From JAJPKK01 sp963807015 (lineage in GTDB: Bacteria; Pseudomonadota; Alphaproteobacteria; Rhizobiales; Xanthobacteraceae), in assembly GCA_963807015.1 (NCBI GenBank), contig CAWEAS010000033.1, positions 167,081 through 231,080 on the forward strand: 64,000 bases of DNA, in the 5' to 3' direction. This document shows, one piece after another, positions 7,488-16,584 of this stretch; position 1 is the stretch's first letter; each line of letters begins with the position of its first letter. The notes below the pieces were generated by a model. The model made no database searches, was not told where the DNA came from, and worked only from the letters and a program-made list of their open reading frames with translations. The translations under genes and the position numbers were made by a program.

Positions 7488-8984
7488 ATGATGAGAACGT
7501 TGGCTCTGCTCCATGCCATCGCGATGATCGCGGCTATCCCCGCGTCGGCACAAGACATGCCGGTCGGCAAGGGCAACGTCGTGACCTACCATGGCAATGC
7601 CGCCCGCAGCGGCAACTTCGTGATGCCGGCCCTGACGTGGGAGCGGGCACGGTCGGTCCATGCCGACAGCAATTTCCGCGCCCAGGTCGCCGGCAGTGTT
7701 TATGCCCAGCCGCTCTATTGGCGCGGCGCGGCGGACACCGGCGTTCTCATCGTCGCGACCGAGCAGAACGAGGTCGTGGCGCTTGACGGGGCGACCGGCA
7801 AGGACATCTGGCGGCGGACGCTCGGTCGCCCGGTCAACCGCGGGGCCTTGTCCTGCGGCAACATCGATCCGCTCGGCATTACGGGAACGCCCGTGATCGA
7901 CGAAGCGGGCGGCGCGCTCTATCTCAACGCGGCCATCCTCGATGGTGCTGCTGCTCACCACCGCATCTTCGGCTTGTCGCTCAAGGACGGCTCAGTGCTG
8001 CCGGGCTGGCCGATCGATGTGGGCGAGGCGGTGCGAGGCTTCAACGCGCGCGACCAGAATCAGCGCGGCGCCCTCGCCATTCTCGACGGCCGGCTCTATG
8101 TGCCGTATGGCGGCCATTTCGGCGATTGCGGCGATTACCGCGGCCGCGTGGTCAGCGTTTCGTTGCGCGACCCGAAGCAGGTGGCAAGCTGGGAGACGCG
8201 CGCCCGCGGCGGCGGCATCTGGGCGCCCGGCGGAATCAGCATTGCCGGCGGCTCGCTGTTCGTTGCCACCGGCAACACCATGGGCACGTCAACCTGGGGC
8301 GACGGCGAAGCCGTTATCCGCCTCGCGCCGGATTTGCAGCGCTCCAACGACAGCCGCGATTATTTCGCACCATCGGATTGGCACACGCTCGATGCGCGCG
8401 ACGCCGATCTCGGCGGCAGCAATGCGTTGCCGCTCGACGTTGAAGGACCGGCAGGCGCGATGCATCTCGTGCTCGCCCTCGGCAAAGACGGCAAGGCCTA
8501 CTTGCTTGATCGCGATAATCTCGGCGGTATCGGCGGCGGCCTTGCGACGGAGACCGTGACGCAATCCGCGATCCGCACTGCGCCGACGGTCTATCCTGTG
8601 GGCCGCGATGCCTTCGTCGCGCTGCAAGCGCGCGGCGCGAATTGTCCGGCGCAGGGATTTTTCGGCGGCTCCCGCGATCTCGTGGTGTTGAAAATCAGCG
8701 CGGGTGCGCTGCCGTCGGTCTCGACCGCGTGGTGCGGCAGCGTGCGTGGCGCCGGCGCGCCGATCGTGACCACGACCGATGGACGCGCCAATCCCATCGT
8801 GTGGATTGTCGGCGCCGAGGGCGACAATCGCCTGCACGGATTCAAGGGCGACACCGGCGAGCCGCTGACGGAGGCCGGCGCGAACCTCACGATGAGCGGG
8901 GTGCGCCATTTCGAAAGCCTGATTGCGGCGGGCGGCCGGCTTTACGTCGGTGCTGACGGACGCATCTTCACCTTCGCGTTTTGA
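7488..8984 (+). CDS. Secreted PQQ-like beta-propeller protein
   Basis: The 498-residue protein starts at a tandem ATG (7488/7491) with GTGAGG upstream, followed by a signal peptide ending ASAQD. Propeller-type repeats are visible: VLIVATEQNEVVALDGATGK with DIWRRTL, GTPVIDEAGGALYLN, GSLFVATGN, LALGKDGKAYLLDRDNLGG and IVGAEGDNRLHGFKGDTGE. These resemble quinoprotein/PQQ-like eight-bladed propellers, but the catalytic metal and PQQ residues of alcohol dehydrogenases are not apparent. It may be a structural or binding propeller in the periplasm. It stands alone between the hydratase and the DUF4129 operon. Function unknown. Confidence 0.82.
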   Translation: MMRTLALLHAIAMIAAIPASAQDMPVGKGNVVTYHGNAARSGNFVMPALTWERARSVHADSNFRAQVAGSVYAQPLYWRGAADTGVLIVATEQNEVVALDGATGKDIWRRTLGRPVNRGALSCGNIDPLGITGTPVIDEAGGALYLNAAILDGAAAHHRIFGLSLKDGSVLPGWPIDVGEAVRGFNARDQNQRGALAILDGRLYVPYGGHFGDCGDYRGRVVSVSLRDPKQVASWETRARGGGIWAPGGISIAGGSLFVATGNTMGTSTWGDGEAVIRLAPDLQRSNDSRDYFAPSDWHTLDARDADLGGSNALPLDVEGPAGAMHLVLALGKDGKAYLLDRDNLGGIGGGLATETVTQSAIRTAPTVYPVGRDAFVALQARGANCPAQGFFGGSRDLVVLKISAGALPSVSTAWCGSVRGAGAPIVTTTDGRANPIVWIVGAEGDNRLHGFKGDTGEPLTEAGANLTMSGVRHFESLIAAGGRLYVGADGRIFTFAF

Positions 8985-9120
8985 GAGTGTTGCCTTACGC
9001 TGCCGGTCCGGCCATGTCTTTGCATGGCACGGACAATTTGTTAGGAATCGACACGCGAGAGAGCGCCCGCGCCTTTCCCGATATTTAAAGAGCGGGCCGG
9101 CCTGCAAACAAGGACGAGCG

Positions 9121-9852
9121 ATGGCGCGTGCGGACGCGGGCGGCGGCGCAGTGAACGTCCGATCAGCATTGATCGCGCTCGCCGCAGTCGGAGCCGTTCT
9201 TATTCAGGCGAACATTGGCTCGGCTCAAACGAAGCCGCAGCCGCCGGCGAGAGCGCAGACCGCTCCAATACCGGGGCAGCCATCGCCGCCGCCTGAGAAG
9301 GTGCAGGCGACGGCCGACCAGGTCATTCGCCAGCTCGACCTGCAAACCGAGTTCCCGAAGCAACGCAAGCCGTGGAATATCCAGCTGCCGCCCGAAACGC
9401 TGTGGGTCATCATCGCGGTGGCGCTCGGATTTCTTCTCTATGCCTTCAAGGACCTGATTCCGTTCCTCAACCGCCATGGCGCGGGCGTGCTGGCGGGCGA
9501 CGAAGAAGGCGCGGGTGATGCGACGCCGCGCAACCCCGAGGTCGTGCTCGGGGCGGCCGATGAACTTGCGGCCCAAGGCCGGTTCGTCGAGGCCATGCAC
9601 GTGCTGCTGCTGCAGGGGCTCGCCGAAATGCGCGCGCGCCTCAACGAGCCGTTCGCCGACTCCCTGACCAGCCGCGAGATCCTGCGCAGCGCGAGCCTGC
9701 CGGATAATGCGCGCGGAGCACTGCGCGATGTCGTCTCGTCGGTGGAATGGACGTACTTCGGCGAAAACCCGGCGACGCGCGAGGATTATGCCGCGTGCCG
9801 CGTGAGCTTCAACGCGCTCACCTCGGCTCTGCACCGGAGTGCCGCGGCGTGA
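9121..9852 (+). CDS. DUF4129 domain membrane protein, first gene of MoxR operon
   Basis: The 243-residue protein has a signal-like N-terminal helix (ALIALAAVGAVLIQ), a Pro/Gln-rich stretch, one membrane segment (LWVIIAVALGFLLYAF) and a cytoplasmic C-terminal DUF4129 region with FVEAMHVLLLQGLAEM, SLTSREILRSA and VEWTYFGENPATREDYAAC. DUF4129 proteins are regularly encoded with MoxR ATPases and DUF58 proteins. Its stop overlaps the GTG start of the next gene. The chosen ATG follows AAGGACGAG. The role is unknown; a membrane scaffold for the MoxR system is inference. Confidence 0.85.
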   Translation: MARADAGGGAVNVRSALIALAAVGAVLIQANIGSAQTKPQPPARAQTAPIPGQPSPPPEKVQATADQVIRQLDLQTEFPKQRKPWNIQLPPETLWVIIAVALGFLLYAFKDLIPFLNRHGAGVLAGDEEGAGDATPRNPEVVLGAADELAAQGRFVEAMHVLLLQGLAEMRARLNEPFADSLTSREILRSASLPDNARGALRDVVSSVEWTYFGENPATREDYAACRVSFNALTSALHRSAAA

Positions 9853-11090
9853 ACGGCGAATCGGTGTTCTCGCGCCGGCTGCTGATCGGCTGGATCAGCG
9901 GCGCTGTCGCGATCTTCGCCGTGTCGCTCTACTTCATGGGTGGCGGCGAGCTCACCGGGCCCGACAGCGTCGGCCCAAGTACGTTCTCGCGGTCCGCGAT
10001 CGGTCAAGCCGGAATTGCCGAGGTCCTGCAGCAACTCGGGGTTACCGTCGTCAAGAGCCGCGCCAATTCGCTGGACAAATTGTCTAACGCGAGCGTTCTC
10101 GTGATCGCTGAGCCGCAGCACAACGATGCCACCGAGCAGACCATAAAGAATCTCCTCAAGGCCAACCGCATCCTCATGGTGCTGCCGAAGTGGTTTGGCA
10201 GTGCGAGCGCGCAGACGCCGGGCTGGGTACAGAACGTCGCCGAACGGCCGGTCAGCGACGCCCGGTGGATGCTGCGGCTGGTTGCGCCCGCGGGCGAAGT
10301 GTCGCGCGAAAGCGGCAGCGTAGCGTGGACGACAAATGTGCTGAACCGTGCGCCGGCACTCACGGCGCCGATCCAGCTCATGCGCGCCGACACCCTCCGT
10401 CCCCTCGTCGCCGGCGACGCAGGAATGCTGGCGGGCGAGTTCATCGATGGCAATCGCAGGATCGTGGTGCTGTCCGATCCGGACGTCCTCGACAATCATG
10501 GCCTTGTCGGCAACGGCAACGCGGCGCTTGCGGTCGCGCTCATCAACAGGCTGCGCGGCGCGAACGGCAATGTCGTGTTCGATGAAACGGTCCACGGTTA
10601 CAAGGCGGCGCCCACCAATCCGTTCCTGGTCCTGTTTCAGTTCCCGTTCGTCATTGCGACCACGCAAGGGCTGATCGCGATCGGCCTGCTGCTGTGGGCG
10701 ACGTTGGCGCGATTTGGCGCGCCGCAATCGCTGCCGCCGGCGCTCAGCGCGGGGCGCAGCGGCCTGTTGCAGAACATGGCGAACCTTGTGGAATATGCGG
10801 GCCATCCCGAGGTGATGGTGCGCCGCTACATCCAGGAGACTATTCGCGACGTCGCGCGCCAGCTTCATGCGCCGCGCGGGGTGTCAGGCGGCGCGCTGCT
10901 GTCCTGGCTGCAGCGCGTCGGTTCGGCCCGCAACGTCGATATCGATTGCGGCGCGGTGACTGCGGAAGCCGCGGCGCTCGGCGAAGGCCGGCGCCGCAAT
11001 ACCACGGCGCTGGTGCGCCTCGCCCGTGAGATTCATCAATGGAAGGGGGAGATCATTGATGGAAGTTCAGCAAATCCGCGAGATCACTGA
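9849..11090 (+). CDS. DUF4350 domain membrane protein
   Basis: Translation most likely starts at GTG 9849, which overlaps the previous stop (GTGA). The 413-residue protein has an N-terminal membrane segment (LIGWISGAVAIFAVSLYFM), a soluble Rossmann-like DUF4350 region with SRSAIGQAGIAEVLQQLGV, NASVLVIAEPQ, IVVLSDPDVLDNHGL and VVFDETVHGY, then a second membrane helix (TTQGLIAIGLLLWATLARFG) and a cytoplasmic tail. The DETVHG motif is typical of DUF4350. Its end overlaps the MoxR start by 32 bases, a sign of tight coupling. No enzymatic function is known. Confidence 0.83.
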   Translation: MNGESVFSRRLLIGWISGAVAIFAVSLYFMGGGELTGPDSVGPSTFSRSAIGQAGIAEVLQQLGVTVVKSRANSLDKLSNASVLVIAEPQHNDATEQTIKNLLKANRILMVLPKWFGSASAQTPGWVQNVAERPVSDARWMLRLVAPAGEVSRESGSVAWTTNVLNRAPALTAPIQLMRADTLRPLVAGDAGMLAGEFIDGNRRIVVLSDPDVLDNHGLVGNGNAALAVALINRLRGANGNVVFDETVHGYKAAPTNPFLVLFQFPFVIATTQGLIAIGLLLWATLARFGAPQSLPPALSAGRSGLLQNMANLVEYAGHPEVMVRRYIQETIRDVARQLHAPRGVSGGALLSWLQRVGSARNVDIDCGAVTAEAAALGEGRRRNTTALVRLAREIHQWKGEIIDGSSANPRDH

Positions 11091-12015
11091 GGGTGTTCGC
11101 GGCGAAGTTCGCAAGGCCGTCGTCGGCCAGGACGAAATCATCGATTTGATGCTGACGAGTTTGCTCGTCGGCGGACACGTTTTGCTCGAGGGCGTGCCGG
11201 GCACCGCGAAGACGCTGCTCACGCGCGCATTCGCAGCAGGATTGAAGCTGCAATTCGGCCGCATTCAGTTCACGCCCGACCTGATGCCTGGCGACGTCTT
11301 GGGCACCAACCTCTTCAACTTCCAGACCAACACGTTCGTCCTCACCAAGGGCCCGATCTTCACCCAGATGCTGCTTGCGGACGAGATCAATCGCACGCCG
11401 CCGAAGACTCAGGCCGCGCTCCTCCAGGCGATGAACGAGCGCGTCATCACCATCGACGGCAAGGACTATCCGCTCGGCGACGATTTCATGGTGGTGGCAA
11501 CGCAAAATCCGATCGAGCAGCAGGGGACGTATCCGCTGCCCGAAGCGCAGCTCGATCGGTTCCTGTTCAAGGTCATCATCGAACATCCAAGCCGCGACGA
11601 GGAGCGTGAGATCGTCCGCCGCCACGGCCACCGTTCGGCGATGCCGCGGCTCGAAGACTTCGGGCTGAAGCCGGTCGCCGATTCCCCGACGTTGGCGGCG
11701 ATGCGCGAAGCCGTAAGCCGAATCCATCTGTCCGATCCGCTGGTCGATTACATCGTCGACGTGATCCGCGCGACGCGCGAGCATTCCGCGCTCGAAGTCG
11801 GCGGGTCGACGCGGTCGGCCAACATGCTGGCCGCAGCCGTGCGGGCCTACGCAGTATTGCAGGGCCGCGACTTCGTCATCCCGGACGACGTCAAGACGCT
11901 CGCCTTGCCGACGCTGCGCCATCGTCTCACCATGTCACCGAGCGCCGAGATCGAAGGGCTAACGACGGATCGCATTCTGCGCGAGGTGCTCGACCAGACG
12001 CCGGCGCCGCGATGA
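11059..12015 (+). CDS. MoxR family AAA+ ATPase
   Basis: This 318-residue ATPase has Walker A GVPGTAKT (residues 45-52), Walker B LLADEIN (105-111), sensor 1 VVATQNP (145-151), and EAQLDRF as the Arg-finger region. MoxR ATPases act as chaperones that mature or insert cofactors into protein complexes and are nearly always encoded beside DUF58 and VWA-type proteins. The start at 11059 follows GGAAGGGGGAG and lies inside the end of the DUF4350 gene; its stop overlaps the DUF58 start (ATGATG). The target complex of this operon is not identifiable from the window. Confidence 0.93.
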   Translation: MEVQQIREITEGVRGEVRKAVVGQDEIIDLMLTSLLVGGHVLLEGVPGTAKTLLTRAFAAGLKLQFGRIQFTPDLMPGDVLGTNLFNFQTNTFVLTKGPIFTQMLLADEINRTPPKTQAALLQAMNERVITIDGKDYPLGDDFMVVATQNPIEQQGTYPLPEAQLDRFLFKVIIEHPSRDEEREIVRRHGHRSAMPRLEDFGLKPVADSPTLAAMREAVSRIHLSDPLVDYIVDVIRATREHSALEVGGSTRSANMLAAAVRAYAVLQGRDFVIPDDVKTLALPTLRHRLTMSPSAEIEGLTTDRILREVLDQTPAPR

Positions 12016-13325
12016 TGCGACCGACCGCCCGAACGGTGCTGATCTTCGCGGCCGGCATTCCGTTCGCGCTCCTCACCGTCATCTACGACTCGTCCTGGTG
12101 GCCGCTGTCGTTCGGTTATGCCGCGCTGGTCGTGCTGATCGCGGCGTCCGACCTCATGCTGGCGCTGCCGCCGCGCCTTCTCGATGTCAAAGTGACGACG
12201 CCGGACCACCTTTATATCGCCGAGCGAGGCGCGACCGCGGTGGCGCTCGCCGCGCCGCGCTATCGCCGGCTGGTGGCGCTTGAGCTGATCGTCGAGCAAA
12301 GCGGCGACGTCGATTCCTCCGAAATCGTTCCGGTTGCGCTGGCGGCCGGCGCGACCGCGCGCGCGGCCTTGCCGGTGGTGCCGCGGCGTCGCGGCCGCGT
12401 CACCATCGATCAGGTCTGGATCCGCTGGCGCGGACCGTTGTCGCTCATCGAGTTCACCAAGCGCATCCGCGTCGACCGTACCGTCGACGTGCTGCCCAAC
12501 GTACGCGGCGTTCACGGGACCGCGCTGCAGTTCTTCGTCCAGGAGGCGATCTACGGCATCAAGACCCAGGTGCAGAAAGGCGAGGGCGCCGAATTCGATG
12601 CGCTCCGCGAATATACGCCGGGGCTCGACAGCCGCTTCATCGACTGGAAGCATTCGGCGCGCCATCGCAAGTTGTTGTGCAAGGAATTCCGCGCCGAACG
12701 CAATCACCAGGTGATCATGGCGTTCGACACCGGATATCTGATGCTGGAGCCGGTCGAAGGCATCACCCGGCTTGACCACGCCATCAATTCCGCATTGGTG
12801 CTCGCCTGGGTGTCGCTCCAGGGCGGCGACCTTGTCGGCACCTACGGGTTTGATGCGGTCGTCCGCCAATACGTGAACCCGATGCGCGGCGTTGCAGGCT
12901 TCATGCGTCTCCAGCGCGCCACCGCCGAACTCGACTATCACCACCAGGAGACCAATTTCACCCTTGGGATTGCCGAGCTCAATGCGCGGCTCAAGCGCCG
13001 CGCGCTGGTGATCCTGTTCACCGACTTTGTCGATACGATCACGGCTGAGCTCTTGATCGAAAGCATGCAGCGGATCGCGAACAAGCATCTCGTCGTCTTC
13101 GTCACGCAGCGTGGTTCGGTTCTCCAGAATGCCGTCGAGGCAGCGCCGACGCGTTTTGCCGACGTGGCCCAGGCCGTGATCGCCCAGGATTTCCTGCGCG
13201 AGCGCAGCATCGTGTTCGAGCGGCTGGAGCGGCTCGGCATCCATTGTATCGACGTGCCGAGCCGCGGCTTGTCGGTTGCTTTGATCAACCGCTATCTCCT
13301 TATCAAGCAGCGCGGGCTGATATGA
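12012..13325 (+). CDS. DUF58 domain protein (MoxR partner)
   Basis: The 437-residue protein starts with two membrane helices (about residues 8-45), then a beta-rich domain, then the DUF58 signature EFDALREYTPGLDSRFIDWK followed by HSARHRKLLCKEF. After it comes a VWA-like region (VIMAFDTGYLML; LVILFTDFVDTI). This is the usual partner of MoxR ATPases, anchored in the inner membrane with its conserved domain in the cytoplasm. It overlaps both MoxR upstream and the SpoIIM-like gene downstream by four bases. Confidence 0.9.
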   Translation: MMRPTARTVLIFAAGIPFALLTVIYDSSWWPLSFGYAALVVLIAASDLMLALPPRLLDVKVTTPDHLYIAERGATAVALAAPRYRRLVALELIVEQSGDVDSSEIVPVALAAGATARAALPVVPRRRGRVTIDQVWIRWRGPLSLIEFTKRIRVDRTVDVLPNVRGVHGTALQFFVQEAIYGIKTQVQKGEGAEFDALREYTPGLDSRFIDWKHSARHRKLLCKEFRAERNHQVIMAFDTGYLMLEPVEGITRLDHAINSALVLAWVSLQGGDLVGTYGFDAVVRQYVNPMRGVAGFMRLQRATAELDYHHQETNFTLGIAELNARLKRRALVILFTDFVDTITAELLIESMQRIANKHLVVFVTQRGSVLQNAVEAAPTRFADVAQAVIAQDFLRERSIVFERLERLGIHCIDVPSRGLSVALINRYLLIKQRGLI

Positions 13326-14383
13326 TGGCCCTCGTCGACGAACCGGACCGACGCTTGTCGGCGGCGCTGAGCCCGGGCAAAGGCGAGCTCGTTCTTAAAA
13401 GCGCCGAGTTCCGCAAAGGCCGCGAGGAGGGCTGGCGCGAACTTGAAACCCTCACCGGGCGCGTCGAGCGCCGCGGTTTCCGGGCGCTCTCGCTCGATGA
13501 GCTGCAACGCCTGCCGATCCTCTATCGGGCGGCGCTGTCCTCGCTCTCGGTCGCACGCACGATCGCGCTCGACCGCAACCTGCTGCTCTATCTCGAGAAC
13601 CTTTGCCTGCGCGCCTTCCTCGTGGTGTACGGGCCGCGGTTCGATCCGATTCAGGGCGTGGCCGATTTCTTCCGCCGCGATCTGCCCAACGCGGTGCGCG
13701 CCGCGCGGTGGCATGCCGTGATCGCCGCGCTCGCGCTTTTTGTCGGCATTGCTGCCGGCCTCATGCTGGTGCTGCAGGATGAATCCTGGTTTTCCACGCT
13801 GGCGCCGTCAGGACTCGCGCAGGGGCGCGGAACGTCGAGCACCCAAGCGGATCTGCGCGACCACGAGATTTTCGCCCCGTGGCCGGGCGCAGCAGAATCG
13901 TTCGGCCTCATGGCGGCCGTTCTCTATAACCACAACAACCTCGTCGGCATCATGACCTTCGGTCTCGGGCTTGCCGCCGGCGTCCCGACCCTCATCCTGA
14001 CGGCCTATCAAGGACTGATCATCGGCGCCTTTATTGCCCTGCACTACAATCGCCAGCTTACCGTCGACTTCGTCGGTTGGCTTTTCGTCCACGGCACCAC
14101 CGAACTCGGCGCGTTTGTTTTGTTCGCGGCAGGGGGCCTCCTGATTGCCGAGAAGATGCTATTCCCAGGGCGCTATTCCCGTATCGAGAGCATCGCGCTT
14201 CACGGCCGCCAGGCGGCGCAGATCGCCGTCGGCGCCGTGATCATGCTGTTCGTTGCCGGATTTCTCGAAGGCGGTGTCCGGCAACTCGTGCAGAGCACGC
14301 CGCTGCGGTATGCGATCGGGCTCACCGTCGGCCTGCTGTGGCTTCTCTACTATTCGTACAGCGGACGCGAGGCGCGGCGATGA
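13322..14383 (+). CDS. SpoIIM-like (DUF95) multipass membrane protein
   Basis: The 353-residue protein has a cytoplasmic N-terminal ~130 residues and then several membrane segments, including HAVIAALALFVGIAAGLMLV, a conserved YNHNNLVGIMTFGLGLAAGV block, and FIALHYNRQ with GWLFVHGTTELGAFVLFAAGG. These match the stage II sporulation protein M family found in non-sporulating bacteria next to RDD and MoxR genes. The start is placed at 13322, overlapping the previous stop (ATGA); the downstream RDD gene overlaps its stop in the same way. The family has no firm function outside Firmicutes. Confidence 0.88.
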   Translation: MMALVDEPDRRLSAALSPGKGELVLKSAEFRKGREEGWRELETLTGRVERRGFRALSLDELQRLPILYRAALSSLSVARTIALDRNLLLYLENLCLRAFLVVYGPRFDPIQGVADFFRRDLPNAVRAARWHAVIAALALFVGIAAGLMLVLQDESWFSTLAPSGLAQGRGTSSTQADLRDHEIFAPWPGAAESFGLMAAVLYNHNNLVGIMTFGLGLAAGVPTLILTAYQGLIIGAFIALHYNRQLTVDFVGWLFVHGTTELGAFVLFAAGGLLIAEKMLFPGRYSRIESIALHGRQAAQIAVGAVIMLFVAGFLEGGVRQLVQSTPLRYAIGLTVGLLWLLYYSYSGREARR

Positions 14384-15348
14384 GCCTTGCCCAGGAACAA
14401 GACGTTTCCCGCAACCTCGGCCCCGCTCCCGAAGGCAAGCTGGAACGTCCGTCAGAGCGTCCCTCCGAACGTACCTCGCGCTTTCTCGAAGGCTTTGGGC
14501 GTGCGCGGCGCGAGATCATCACGCCGGAAGGCGTGCCGATTTCGGTCGAACTCGCGGAAATCGGCGAGCGCGTCACCGCCTTTCTCCTCGACTTCGTCAT
14601 CCAGAACGTTGCCGTCATCGTGATCTTCTTGTCGATCTTCGCGTTGGGTGCTTTCACGCTCTCAAGTCAGATCGCGCTCGCCATCGCATTGTTCATCTTC
14701 TTCCTGATCCGCAACCTCTATTTCGTCTATTTCGAAATTGCCTGGCGCGGCGCGACCCCCGGTAAACGGGCGCTGGGACTGAGGGTGATCGACCGGCACG
14801 GCGGGCCGCTGCTTCCTTCCGCTGTGGTCGCACGCAACCTCACGCGCGAAGTTGAAATGTTCATTCCCCTCGGCGTTCTGCTGGCAGGGGCAAGGACAGC
14901 GGGGGGCGGGATCGATTACCCGCAGCTTTCCATCGCGGTGTGGATGCTGTTCTTCGCGGCGTTGCCGCTGATCAATCGCGACCGGATGCGCGGCGGCGAC
15001 ATGATTGCCGGCACCATGGTGATTGCGCTGTCCAAGCGCGCGCTGTCGAGCGATCTCGTCGAACGCAAGATGGAGTTCACTTTCACCGAGCAGCAGTTGC
15101 GCGCCTATGGCGCGTTCGAATTGCAGGTGCTGGAGGAACTGCTGCGCCGCCCCGACAGCGTCGGCAGTCATGGCGTGCTGGAGGACGTGTGCGATAAAAT
15201 CTGCAACCGCATCGGTTGGACCGAACCGGTGCCGCACGACCGCGTGGTGCTGTTCCTGCGCGATTTCTACACCGCCGAACGTGCCTTCCTCGAACGCGAA
15301 CAGCTTTACGGGAAAGCCCGTGCCGACAAGTTCGCCCAGCCGCGGTGA
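14380..15348 (+). CDS. RDD family membrane protein, last gene of MoxR operon
   Basis: The 322-residue protein starts at ATG 14380, overlapping the SpoIIM stop. An RDD domain covers roughly residues 45-200: ISVELAEIGERVTAFLLDFV, two to three hydrophobic segments, WRGATPGKRALGLRV and a conserved INRDRMRGGDMIAGT. A charged C-terminal extension of ~110 residues follows. RDD proteins are small membrane proteins often cotranscribed with SpoIIM-like and MoxR genes. It is followed by a hairpin at 15372-15410 and a convergent AraC gene. Confidence 0.88.
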   Translation: MSLAQEQDVSRNLGPAPEGKLERPSERPSERTSRFLEGFGRARREIITPEGVPISVELAEIGERVTAFLLDFVIQNVAVIVIFLSIFALGAFTLSSQIALAIALFIFFLIRNLYFVYFEIAWRGATPGKRALGLRVIDRHGGPLLPSAVVARNLTREVEMFIPLGVLLAGARTAGGGIDYPQLSIAVWMLFFAALPLINRDRMRGGDMIAGTMVIALSKRALSSDLVERKMEFTFTEQQLRAYGAFELQVLEELLRRPDSVGSHGVLEDVCDKICNRIGWTEPVPHDRVVLFLRDFYTAERAFLEREQLYGKARADKFAQPR

Positions 15349-15371
15349 TGAGCAGGCATTGCCCGTGCAAT

Positions 15372-15410
15372 TTTCCGGGTAGCTCGAGCTAAGCCCAGGC
15401 CACCCGGAAA
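15372..15410. terminator. Possible bidirectional terminator between convergent genes
   Basis: TTTCCGGGT (15372-15380) pairs with ACCCGGAAA (15402-15410), and the 21-base loop holds a second small palindrome AGCTCGAGCT. It lies between the RDD gene and the convergent AraC gene. No long T tract follows on either strand, so the call is tentative. Confidence 0.4.
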
Positions 15411-15427
15411 GACGTGCCAAGGAGACA

Positions 15428-16318
15428 TCAGGCCAAGCCGCGGCGATAGTCCGTCGGGGTGATGCCGACCGAGCGGCGGAATGCGGTCGTGAACGAGCTT
15501 GTTTCGGCAAATCCGAGTGCGAGGCCGATCTCGGTGACCGATCGCTGCGGTGTTTTCAAGAGCGCCTTGGCCCGCTCCATCCGTCGGGCCATGTGATAGC
15601 GATGAGGCGGCTCGCCGAATGATTGCTTGAAGGCACGCGCGAAATGAAATGAGCTCAATTGGGCGACGGTTGCAAGGTCGCGCAGCGAGATCTCTTCATC
15701 GAGATGCTCTTCGATGTAGTCGGTCACCTGCTTTTGCTTCCAGGCCGGGAGGCCGCCGCGCGACACGCGCACGGGCGATCCGCCGCGATGCAGCCGAACA
15801 AGCTCATGCGCAAGCACGAGCAGCAAGGCTTCCACGTAGCTCGATGAGGATGGGACACCGATTTGCGACTTGAGCTTGAGCGCTGTCTCCCAAATCGCGC
15901 TGTCGAAGAAGAACAAGCGCGGTTTGATCTCGATTTCCGAAAACCGCAGGTCCGCATCGAGCAGTGGCGCCGCCGGATCAATGTAGAGATAGGTGCAGCG
16001 CGAGAGCACCCGCGGCACCTGCCAGCCGTAGAAGCGGCTGCCCGCCGGAACTAGGCTCAGTTTGCGATTGAATTCGCGTTGGCGCGATCTTTGGCCACCC
16101 TCCACGACGGTTTCGCCATCCTCGCGTTCGGCCCGCTCGGACACGATCAGCAAGTGAAACGGCGAAACCACGCCATATTCGAAGGGTTCGAGGCGAGTGA
16201 TCTCGAGCGAATCGCCCATTACCCCCTTTGAGGCCGCAAACCGTCGCCGCACGATGTCAGGTGGGGAAATGGTAAGGTAGGGAACAGCGGTAGCAGAGCG
16301 GAGGTCGAGTCCGTGCAT
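15428..16318 (-). CDS. AraC family transcriptional regulator
   Basis: The 296-residue protein starts at 16318 after AGGAGAAGG. It has an N-terminal AraC-type sensing region without a clear ligand signature and a C-terminal double helix-turn-helix (about 195-296): ISLRDLATVAQLSSFHFARA, FKQSFGEPPHRYHMARRMERA, SVTEIGLALGFAETSSFTTAF and a final FRRSVGITPTDYRR. It lies downstream of the RND efflux pair on the same strand, 266 bases away, so it may control that pair. The gap 16319-16584 contains no gene I can support. Confidence 0.92.
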   Translation of the reverse strand: MHGLDLRSATAVPYLTISPPDIVRRRFAASKGVMGDSLEITRLEPFEYGVVSPFHLLIVSERAEREDGETVVEGGQRSRQREFNRKLSLVPAGSRFYGWQVPRVLSRCTYLYIDPAAPLLDADLRFSEIEIKPRLFFFDSAIWETALKLKSQIGVPSSSSYVEALLLVLAHELVRLHRGGSPVRVSRGGLPAWKQKQVTDYIEEHLDEEISLRDLATVAQLSSFHFARAFKQSFGEPPHRYHMARRMERAKALLKTPQRSVTEIGLALGFAETSSFTTAFRRSVGITPTDYRRGLA

Positions 16319-16584
16319 GACCTTCTCCTGGTCGATGAGTCCTCGGCATGTCCTCCCGCGTTTTTGGTTGGCGCATATCTGGCGATTTATCTCGTCAGCA
16401 CAATGACAAGGGCGCCACTGTTGCGCGTGGAATGGATCACGTTTTCGAGCGCAACGTCCGTTGACGCACATTGTGCCAACGCTTGAACGCCCAATCGCGC
16501 CGATGATTGCTCAATTCGCAGTCAGCATGACGCACAGGCGAGCAAGAGCGCCGCAGGCTCAGCGCGCCGCGCAGGGCAGCAATG

